DNA of 6,611 nt, from contig CAIYNH010000544.1 of assembly GCA_903927495.1 (NCBI GenBank), positions 1 to 6,611 of the forward strand. Reading direction: 5' to 3'. This DNA is from an uncultured beta proteobacterium. Its GTDB lineage: Bacteria; Pseudomonadota; Gammaproteobacteria; Burkholderiales; Burkholderiaceae_C. Position numbers and translations under genes: made by a program. The notes under the pieces are model-generated. The model made no database searches and was not told where the DNA came from. It was given only the letters and a program-made list of their open reading frames with translations. Below, one piece after another: positions 1-5,727 of the stretch (positions are counted from its first letter, which is position 1; each line of letters starts with the position of its first letter).

Positions 1-2106
1 CCGCAAAGCATCGCCGGCTACGTAGCTTTCAGTCACCGGTTGGTAAATTTGCCTGATGTCTACGACGAAGAAGGGTTGAAGAAAATTCATCCGGCTCTGA
101 CGTTTTTGAAAGAGGTTGACAAGCGCTCCGGATACCGAACGCGTCAAATGTTGGTCGCCCCGATTCTGGAGGGTGAAACACTCTATGGCGTGCTGCAAAT
201 CATCAACAACAAGAGCGAGCAGACCTTTGGCGATCTTGAAGTGGAAGGGGTCTCGCAACTCTGCAAAACCTTGGCTACCGCCATCCGGCATCGTATTCAC
301 GAGGCTGAGGAGAGTGTGCGCCGGATGGTCACCAAATACGACGGCTTGGTCTCAAATGGAGTGATGGCGGCTGAGGAACTCCAGCGCTGTTTACAAGAGG
401 CGCGCACCCATGGGCAAACCCCTGAGCAGGTGCTGCTGGCGAACTACCAGGTACGACCCGCGCAGATTGGGCCGTCGCTGTCGAAGTTTTTTGGGGTACC
501 TTACGAGCCATTTAGCGCCGGGTTTATTCGCTCCGAAGCGCTGCACGGAGCACTCAAGCGAGACTTCATTGAGGAGCAGGGCTGGATCCCATTGGAGGAG
601 TCGCAGGGTGGCTTGGTCATCATGTGCCTGGATCCGGAGGCGGTGCGCAGTTCACGCATCGTCCAGCAGGTATTTCCGCGCAGTGCGAAATTTGCCTACC
701 GTGTCACCACACAGACCGAATTCAGGGAGACACTGGGGCAGATATTTGGCGTGGAGGCCAGTGGTGGCAGCATTGACGAAATGCTGGCCGGCATGGACAG
801 TTCACCCATGGACGATGGCAGCAACGACGATTCTCTGGAGTCGGCAGCTGCTGACAATGAGTTGGTCAAATTTGTCAACAAGGTCATCATTGACGCTTAT
901 CACCTAGGTGTCTCCGACATTCATATCGAGCCTATGCCGGGCAAGCTCAAAACCGGCATCCGCTTTCGCATTGATGGCTCGCTGCAACCCTATATTGAAG
1001 TGCCGGCGCACTTTCGCCAAGCCATGGTGACGCGACTGAAAATCATGTGTGATCTGGATATTTCTGAGCGCCGAAAGCCGCAAGACGGCAAGATTAAATT
1101 CAAAAAATACGGCCCGATTGACATTGAGTTGCGCGTGGCTACCATTCCTTCAGCTGGTGGCGTAGAGGACGTGGTGATGCGGATACTTGCTGCGGGCGAA
1201 CCGATTCCACTGGACAAATTGGGGCTGACGGCGCACAACAGAGACCGGGTCGTCAGGACGATCGAGAAACCCTACGGACTGTTTTATGTTTGCGGACCAA
1301 CCGGCTCAGGTAAAACCACCACGTTGCACTCGATTCTGAAGCACCTGAACACACCCGACACCAAAATATGGACCGCCGAAGACCCGGTTGAAATCACCCA
1401 AAAGGGATTGCGCCAGGTGCAGATCAACAAAAAGGCGGGCATTGACTTTGCATTGGTGATGCGCGCCTTTCTGCGTGCCGACCCTGACATCATCATGGTG
1501 GGCGAGTCGCGCGACAAAGAAACGGTATCGATGGGGGTGGAAGCCTCCCTCACCGGCCACCTGGTGTTCTCAACCTTGCACACCAACTCGGCTCCTGAGT
1601 CCATCACCCGCTTACTGGATATGGGTATGGATCCGTTTAACTTCGCAGATGCATTGCTGGGTATTCTGGCGCAGCGACTTGCCAAGCGCCTGTGCGCCTG
1701 TAAGGAGACCTATGTTCCTGACGCTGAGGAGTTACGCCTGTTTGCCACGGAATATGCCGAAGAGCTCAGGCATTCCGCCAAATGGATAGCCGATTACAAC
1801 GGTGAAATCACCAAATTAATGGCCAGTTGGCAAAAGCAGTACGGAGAAAATGGTCAACTCAAGTTTTATCGTCATGTGGGCTGCGACAAGTGCAACCAGA
1901 CCGGATACAAAGGACGTGTGGGCTTGCATGAACTCTTGATCGCTGACGATGGCATCAAGAAACTGATTCAGGAGCGCGCTCGTGTTGCTGAAATTTTCGC
2001 TGCCGCGGTGGAGGGTGGCATGCGCACTCTGAAGATGGACGGCATGGAAAAGGTCATGATGGGGCTGACCGATCTGAAGATGGTTCGCTCGGTCTGTATC
2101 AAGTAG
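1..2106 (+). CDS. GAF-domain GspE/PilB-family assembly ATPase, 5'-truncated by the window edge
   Basis: This is a hexameric-type cytoplasmic ATPase of the type II secretion/type IV pilus superfamily, which powers assembly of pilin-like fibres. The frame is open from base 1 and the first codons already read as GAF sequence (SIAGYVAF, then LPDVYD), so the true start lies upstream and the TTG at 40 is internal. In order: the end of a GAF domain (bases 1 to about 290, with GETLYGVLQIINN), a MshEN/T2SSE-N-like domain (about 315-760), an acidic linker (about 780-860), then the ATPase core. The core shows SDIHIEP, the Asp box (ERRKPQDGKI), Walker A GPTGSGKTT (1294-1320), Walker B DPDIIMVGE (1480-1506) and the His box GHLVFSTLHTN (1555-1587). 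Four cysteines (codons at 1693, 1699, 1882, 1891) match the family's zinc-binding C-terminal module, followed by TGYKGRVGLHELL. No gspF/pilC or pilin gene is visible nearby, so its fibre system is unknown. The family call is secure; the choice between GspE and PilB is not. Confidence 0.93.
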   Translation, partial: PQSIAGYVAFSHRLVNLPDVYDEEGLKKIHPALTFLKEVDKRSGYRTRQMLVAPILEGETLYGVLQIINNKSEQTFGDLEVEGVSQLCKTLATAIRHRIHEAEESVRRMVTKYDGLVSNGVMAAEELQRCLQEARTHGQTPEQVLLANYQVRPAQIGPSLSKFFGVPYEPFSAGFIRSEALHGALKRDFIEEQGWIPLEESQGGLVIMCLDPEAVRSSRIVQQVFPRSAKFAYRVTTQTEFRETLGQIFGVEASGGSIDEMLAGMDSSPMDDGSNDDSLESAAADNELVKFVNKVIIDAYHLGVSDIHIEPMPGKLKTGIRFRIDGSLQPYIEVPAHFRQAMVTRLKIMCDLDISERRKPQDGKIKFKKYGPIDIELRVATIPSAGGVEDVVMRILAAGEPIPLDKLGLTAHNRDRVVRTIEKPYGLFYVCGPTGSGKTTTLHSILKHLNTPDTKIWTAEDPVEITQKGLRQVQINKKAGIDFALVMRAFLRADPDIIMVGESRDKETVSMGVEASLTGHLVFSTLHTNSAPESITRLLDMGMDPFNFADALLGILAQRLAKRLCACKETYVPDAEELRLFATEYAEELRHSAKWIADYNGEITKLMASWQKQYGENGQLKFYRHVGCDKCNQTGYKGRVGLHELLIADDGIKKLIQERARVAEIFAAAVEGGMRTLKMDGMEKVMMGLTDLKMVRSVCIK

Positions 2107-2120
2107 CGGCAGCCCGAGCG

Positions 2121-2975
2121 ATGAATATGGACCACCACACATGCGCGTGCTGCCAGCGCCGCCCGGTTCTGAAAAGTATGGCACTGCTGTTGACTTTACC
2201 AGGCCTAACCCTGTCGCAGGCGCAAGCGCGCGATGGTGTGGATGTTGGCGGTAATTCAGTATTTACCAAGTTGGTATCGGCCGAAACTATTGAGAGCTCG
2301 GCGACCCAGCAATACACTCAAATGCTGCAGCAGGCATCCGCCAAGAATGCACTTGGCGGCAAAGACCATCCACAGGTGAAGCGCTTGCGCGCCATCGCCC
2401 GCCAGATCATTCCGCATGCTGTTGGATGGAATCCGCGCGCCAAAGATTGGCGCTGGGAGGTTAACCTGATCGGCAGCAAGCAAATCAACGCCTTTTGCAT
2501 GCCGGGCGGAAAAATTGCGTTTTACAGCGGCATCCTGGATCAACTCAAACTCACCGACGACGAAATCGCAACAGTCATGGGTCATGAAGTGGCCCATGCA
2601 TTGCGTGAACACGCCCGGGAACGTATGGGGAAGAATGCCGCAACCGGAATTGGGGCCGGGTTGCTCAGTCAAGTCCTCGGTCTGGGGCAAGTGGGGCAGA
2701 CCATCACCAATTACGGAGCCCAGTTGCTGACGCTGCAGTTCAGTCGAAGTGATGAGTCCGAGGCTGATTTGGTGGGCATGGAACTGGCAGCGCGTGCTAG
2801 TTTTGATCCGCGAGCTGGTGTCACACTGTGGCAGAAAATGGCAGCGGCCAGCAAAGGTGCACCACCCCAGTGGCTTTCAACTCATCCGTCGGGCACCACC
2901 AGAATCGCTGATATCGAGGCTAATCTGCCCAAGGTGATGCCGCTGTTTACGCGCGCCCATCAAGCTCCAGGCTGA
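2121..2975 (+). CDS. Exported M48-family zinc metalloprotease (LoiP/BepA-like)
   Basis: A 284-residue envelope protease of peptidase family M48, probably periplasmic or at the outer membrane, where relatives degrade misfolded or stalled envelope proteins. The active-site helix carries HEVAH at residues 155-159 (zinc ligands H155 and H159, catalytic E156). The third ligand is most likely E212 in SRSDESEAD, by analogy with HtpX and BepA. Also family-typical are NAFCMPGGKI (123-131) and STHPSGTTRI (253-262). The protein ends soon after, without a TPR domain, so it is closer to LoiP than to BepA in layout. The N-terminus has a twin-arginine stretch (RRPVLK, 13-18), a hydrophobic segment and an AQA cleavage site near residue 36, preceded by Cys8, Cys10 and Cys11. 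The ATG at 2121 keeps this leader whole, but the ribosome-binding site is weak (a second ATG lies at 2127). It starts 14 bases after the ATPase stop, so co-transcription is likely. The exact substrate cannot be told. Confidence 0.92.
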   Translation: MNMDHHTCACCQRRPVLKSMALLLTLPGLTLSQAQARDGVDVGGNSVFTKLVSAETIESSATQQYTQMLQQASAKNALGGKDHPQVKRLRAIARQIIPHAVGWNPRAKDWRWEVNLIGSKQINAFCMPGGKIAFYSGILDQLKLTDDEIATVMGHEVAHALREHARERMGKNAATGIGAGLLSQVLGLGQVGQTITNYGAQLLTLQFSRSDESEADLVGMELAARASFDPRAGVTLWQKMAAASKGAPPQWLSTHPSGTTRIADIEANLPKVMPLFTRAHQAPG

Positions 2976-3068
2976 TGCAACTCCATTTATAAATCATCCC
3001 CGCCGTCTGGTCTCGCCTTGCCTTGCTACCGCGAGGACTGCGGCTCGATGCCTAGCCGGAATGGTTAA

Positions 3069-3089
3069 GAAAGCGAGTCAGGCGCTTTC
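3069..3089 (-). terminator. Possible hairpin terminator at the rsmI 3' end
   Basis: A perfect 7-bp inverted repeat (GAAAGCG / CGCTTTC) with a 7-base loop lies across the end of rsmI, and the rsmI stop codon falls in the loop/stem junction. Read on the minus strand the second arm ends in CTTTC followed by TTAA, a short and imperfect U-rich tail. On the plus strand no T-run follows, so it would not serve the protease gene in that direction. The stem is short and a terminator role is inferred. Confidence 0.35.
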
Positions 3090-4040
3090 AGTCGCGCTAT
3101 CAGCTGGTGCGGCTTTCAACGCAAGGGCCAGCTCATACAGTCCATTGCGTGATTCCCCGGTGATGTCTGCAGCCAGTTTGACTGCTGTTTTCAGGGGCAA
3201 CTGCGCCAGCAGCAACTTTAAAACACGGGTGTCAGGCGCGTTGCCAGTGTCCATTGGGGCCGGATGCAACACCAAGGCAAACTCGCCGCGCAGGCGATTT
3301 GCGTCCTGCGCCAGCCAAGCGGAAAAGTCCTGAGCCTTGACGGTGGCAATTTCTTCAAACTGTTTGGTCAGTTCCCGGCCGATGGTTAGTTGCCGCTGAC
3401 CCAGTGGCAGCAAAGCCGTGGCTAATGCCTGAATGCGGTGTGGCGCTTCCAGCAGAACCACAGTACGCTCTTCTTTTTGTAGCAAATGAACGACCGCTGT
3501 GCGCTCTGCTGCTTTGGTTGGTAAAAACCCGGCAAACAAAAATCCACCTTGTTGTTGGGCATCAGCGGGGATGCCGGCCACACTGAGTGCGGTGGTCACA
3601 CTACTGACACCAGGTAGCGGTACCACGGCTAAGCCTGCCATTCGAACGCACATCACCAAGCGTGCCCCGGGGTCGCTGATGGCCGGTGTTCCGGCATCAC
3701 TCACGTAGGCCACGCGCAGACCGGACTGCAAGTGCTCGAGCACGGTCTGGGCGGCCTGTGCTTCATTATGCTGGTGCGCCGCCAGCAACTGTGCGTTTGA
3801 TTTGTCAATGCCATAAGCGCGCAGCAGAGTCTGGGTGTGGCGGGTATCCTCACAGGCTATTACGTCGGCAAGTTGCAGCACATGCAGTGCCCGCAGTGTG
3901 ATGTCGGCCAGGTTGCCTATGGGGGTGGCTACCACATAGAGAGCGCCACGCGGATAATTCTGTTTCGCGCAAGCGTTTTGTGCGGCCAGCAAGGCGTTGG
4001 CATAACTCGATTCGAGATAAGTCCCAGGCGGTGAATTCAA
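3078..4040 (-). CDS. rsmI: 16S rRNA (cytidine-2'-O)-methyltransferase RsmI
   Basis: RsmI uses S-adenosylmethionine to 2'-O-methylate C1402 of 16S rRNA in the ribosomal decoding centre. The 320-residue product shows the tetrapyrrole-methylase-fold motifs in order: GALYVVATPIGNLADITLRA (32-51), EDTRHT (64-69), SDAGTPAISDPG (114-125), PGVSSVTTALSVAG (143-156), EAPHR (198-202), RELTKQFEE (222-230) and RGEFAL (251-256). Length is slightly above the usual 280-300 because of about 30 residues before the core; such leaders are common in Burkholderiales from memory. The start is TTG: the frame is closed by a stop at 4056-4058, no ATG or GTG lies before the core, and a GAGG motif sits 8 bases upstream. 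It is divergent from yraN with overlapping start codons and converges on the protease gene. In E. coli rsmI is likewise divergent from the yra cluster. Confidence 0.97.
   Translation of the reverse strand: MNSPPGTYLESSYANALLAAQNACAKQNYPRGALYVVATPIGNLADITLRALHVLQLADVIACEDTRHTQTLLRAYGIDKSNAQLLAAHQHNEAQAAQTVLEHLQSGLRVAYVSDAGTPAISDPGARLVMCVRMAGLAVVPLPGVSSVTTALSVAGIPADAQQQGGFLFAGFLPTKAAERTAVVHLLQKEERTVVLLEAPHRIQALATALLPLGQRQLTIGRELTKQFEEIATVKAQDFSAWLAQDANRLRGEFALVLHPAPMDTGNAPDTRVLKLLLAQLPLKTAVKLAADITGESRNGLYELALALKAAPADSATESA
4030..4034 (+). promoter_or_regulatory. Ribosome-binding site for yraN (GGTGA)
   Basis: GGTGA matches the 3' half of the AGGAGGTGA Shine-Dalgarno consensus and lies 5 bases before the ATG at 4040. 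It supports that start over the in-frame ATG at 3980 (deep inside rsmI) and the one at 4106, where AAGGAG directly abuts the start with no spacing. The site lies inside the rsmI coding region. Confidence 0.6.
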
Positions 4041-4450
4041 TGGTTTTTCCTCAAGTCAAGGCGCTAGTCCGCTGGCCATCGCCCAAGCCGAGCAGTTCCA
4101 AGGAGATGGGTGATTCGGCTGAAGACATGGCAATGGCGTATTTGCAGAAAGCCGGATTGCGGCTTGTTGTGCGCAATTATCGAACCCCCGGACGTGGCGG
4201 TGGTGAAATTGATTTGATCATGGCCACTGGCGATGGTACTTGTGTGTTTGTCGAAGTGCGGCAGCGCAAAACCGCCAGTCATGGTGGTGCGGCGGCCAGT
4301 GTCAGTGTCACCAAGCAGCGTCGCATAGTGTTCGCTGCGCGTCATTACCTGATGTGCTTGAAGCGAGAGCCGGCCTGCCGTTTTGACGTGGTGACAGTCG
4401 AGTCGGGGGTGATCACCTGGTTACAAGCAGCCTTTGATGCACAGGGATAA
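4040..4450 (+). CDS. yraN: YraN family (UPF0102) nuclease-like protein
   Basis: A 136-residue protein of the YraN/UPF0102 family, which has a PD-(D/E)XK-type (Holliday-resolvase-like) fold; its cellular role is not settled. Seen here: GDSAEDMAMAYL (24-35), RNYR (45-48), GGEIDLI (54-60) carrying E56 and D58, FVEVRQR (70-76) carrying E72, then GGAAASV (82-88) and CRFDVV (113-118). The arginine at the EVK position (R74) is also in the remembered E. coli YraN, so it is not a defect. ATG 4040 is preferred because of the GGTGA site and because the family core begins about 20 residues later; an ATG at 4106 would give 114 residues. The start shares base 4040 with the rsmI TTG on the other strand. The SIS gene follows after 36 bases, consistent with one transcript. 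Confidence 0.92.
   Translation: MVFPQVKALVRWPSPKPSSSKEMGDSAEDMAMAYLQKAGLRLVVRNYRTPGRGGGEIDLIMATGDGTCVFVEVRQRKTASHGGAAASVSVTKQRRIVFAARHYLMCLKREPACRFDVVTVESGVITWLQAAFDAQG
4049..4052 (-). promoter_or_regulatory. Ribosome-binding site deciding the rsmI TTG start (GAGG)
   Basis: On the minus strand the sequence GAGGAAAAACCA leads directly into the TTG start, giving a GAGG core with an 8-base spacer. Because the start is non-ATG, this site is the main evidence for the rsmI N-terminus. It lies inside the yraN coding region on the opposite strand. Confidence 0.65.
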
Positions 4451-4486
4451 ACCGATATCAGGAGCGGGCCGGGTATCATCACGGGC

Positions 4487-5086
4487 ATGCTAGAACAACA
4501 TATTCAACAACATTTCATTGACAGTGCCGACCTGAAGTACCAGGCCGCACCTGTATTAAGCAAACCCATCGCTGATGGCGTGCAGGCTTTGTTAGCCTGT
4601 ATCACCAGCGGGGGCAAAGTATTGGCTTGTGGCAATGGTGGATCGGCTGGTGATGCGCAGCATTTCACCGCTGAATTTGTCGGACGGTACGAGCGGGAGC
4701 GGCCTGGACTGGCGGCTGTTGCCTTGACTACCGACAGTTCCATCATCACGGCGATCGGCAACGATTACGACTACAGCGCCATTTTTTCGCGACAAGTGCG
4801 GGCCTTGGGGCAACCCGGTGACGTACTGGTGGCTATTTCCACCAGCGGAAATTCTGCCAACGTGCTGGCCGCGATTGAAGCCGCACACGAGCGCGAAATG
4901 GTTGTGATTGGTTTGAGTGGACGCAGCGGTGGCAAGATGACGCAAGCGCTGCGAGATACGGATGTGCATATTTGTGTGCCACACGAGCGCACCGCGCGCG
5001 TTCAGGAAGTCCATATTCTGGCCTTGCATTGCTTGTGCGATGCAGTGGATACGCAATTACTCGGCGAGCAGGAAAATTCATTATGA
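4487..5086 (+). CDS. gmhA: SIS-domain phosphoheptose isomerase (GmhA-like), in the diaA position
   Basis: A 199-residue SIS (sugar isomerase) protein. GmhA converts sedoheptulose 7-phosphate to D-glycero-D-manno-heptose 7-phosphate, the first step to LPS inner-core heptose; its relative DiaA binds DnaA and promotes replication initiation. Sugar-phosphate-binding segments are GNGGSA (49-54) and SxSGNS (118-123). The residues matching E. coli GmhA H61, E65, Q172 and H180 are all present (H59 and E63 in AQHFTAEF; Q173 and H181 in RVQEVHILALH). E. coli DiaA has lost the E65 and H180 equivalents, as I recall its sequence. The ending HCLCDAVDTQLL resembles the DiaA C-terminus. Position between yraN and dolP is that of diaA. 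An isomerase is the better call; an added DiaA-like role is possible. The ribosome-binding site is weak: CAGGAG lies 22 bases upstream, too far to serve. The stop overlaps the dolP start. Confidence 0.85.
   Translation: MLEQHIQQHFIDSADLKYQAAPVLSKPIADGVQALLACITSGGKVLACGNGGSAGDAQHFTAEFVGRYERERPGLAAVALTTDSSIITAIGNDYDYSAIFSRQVRALGQPGDVLVAISTSGNSANVLAAIEAAHEREMVVIGLSGRSGGKMTQALRDTDVHICVPHERTARVQEVHILALHCLCDAVDTQLLGEQENSL
5070..5073 (+). promoter_or_regulatory. Ribosome-binding site for the BON lipoprotein (AGGA)
   Basis: AGGA within the end of the SIS gene lies 9 bases before ATG 5083. It selects this start over longer in-frame choices, and the resulting N-terminus is a proper lipoprotein signal peptide. 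Confidence 0.55.
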
Positions 5087-5727
5087 AATTAACAGGTCAA
5101 AAACTTTTATCCCTTGTGCTGATCAGTGCCAGCCTTAGTGCGTGCTTGACTGCCTGTGTGCCGATGGTTTTGGGCGGTGCCGTGATGGGCACGCTGGTGG
5201 CCACTGACCGGCGCACCTCGGGGACGCAATTGGAAGATGAGGGGATTGAACTACGTGCCATCGGTCGTATTCGTGACAACCTGGGCGACCGAGTCCACAT
5301 CAACGTCAACAGTTACAACCGTTTGGTGCTGCTTACTGGTGAAGTGCCCAGCGCGCAAGACAAACAATTGGTTGAGCAAGTGGTTGCCAGGGTTGAAAAC
5401 GTTCAGTCGGTGGTGAATGAATTGGTGGTTCTAGGCAACACCACCCTGACACAACGTTCATCCGATGCCTTGGTAACAGGTCGGGTCAAGGCCGGACTGG
5501 TGGATGCCACAGACCTTTATGCCAATGCCTTTAGGGTCGTGACCGAGCGTGGTACCACTTATTTAATGGGACGTGTGACCCAGCGAGAGGCAGATCGGGC
5601 GACCAACATCACCCGCACCACCGAGGGTGTACAGAAAGTTGTGCGGGTATTTTCAATCATCAGTGAAGACGATCTGCGCAATATGCTGCCCCAGCCCACG
5701 CCCGAGCAAAGCCGAGCCAAGCAGTGA
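5083..5727 (+). CDS. dolP: Dual-BON-domain outer-membrane lipoprotein, DolP (YraP)-like
   Basis: A 214-residue lipoprotein matching E. coli DolP, which binds anionic phospholipid at the outer membrane and supports envelope integrity and BAM-dependent outer-membrane protein assembly. The signal peptide (MKLTGQK, then a hydrophobic stretch to residue 20) ends in two possible lipoboxes, LSAC (18-21) and LTAC (22-25). Then come the family segment ATDRRTSGTQ (40-49), BON1 (about 55-118, with LLTGEV) and BON2 (about 127-193, with LMGRV). Distance to the ATD segment fits lipidation at Cys25 better. A tail of about 20 residues after BON2, rich in Pro, Gln and Glu, goes beyond the E. coli protein. Start ATG 5083 overlaps the SIS stop as ATGA, implying translational coupling. 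In-frame codons further upstream would add sequence ahead of the signal peptide and are rejected. Confidence 0.92.
   Translation: MKLTGQKLLSLVLISASLSACLTACVPMVLGGAVMGTLVATDRRTSGTQLEDEGIELRAIGRIRDNLGDRVHINVNSYNRLVLLTGEVPSAQDKQLVEQVVARVENVQSVVNELVVLGNTTLTQRSSDALVTGRVKAGLVDATDLYANAFRVVTERGTTYLMGRVTQREADRATNITRTTEGVQKVVRVFSIISEDDLRNMLPQPTPEQSRAKQ

Noticed and set aside
40..42. TTG as the start of the assembly ATPase
   Set aside because: The frame is open back to base 1 and the codons before it encode recognisable GAF sequence, so the start is outside the window.
2976..3068. Small gene or RNA in the gap after the protease
   Set aside because: No open frame with a ribosome-binding site and no extended structure. 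The CGAG/CTCG pairing near 3030-3050 is only 4 bp.
3953..3958. GATAAT as a -10 box for the yraN operon
   Set aside because: No acceptable -35 at 16-18 bases upstream (the sequence there is TACCAC). A promoter must exist in this area but I cannot place it.
3980..4039. ATG at 3980 as the yraN start
   Set aside because: It adds 20 residues not typical of the family and overlaps rsmI further; ATG 4040 has a well-spaced GGTGA site.
4592..5056. Long minus-strand open frame antisense to the SIS gene
   Set aside because: No recognisable domain. It is explained as a shadow of a well-supported gene, as are the antisense frames at 1284-1685 and 2256-2690.
4972..5082. Upstream in-frame start for the BON lipoprotein
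   Set aside because: It would bury the signal peptide behind 37 residues; the ATGA overlap start at 5083 has an AGGA site and gives a clean lipoprotein leader.
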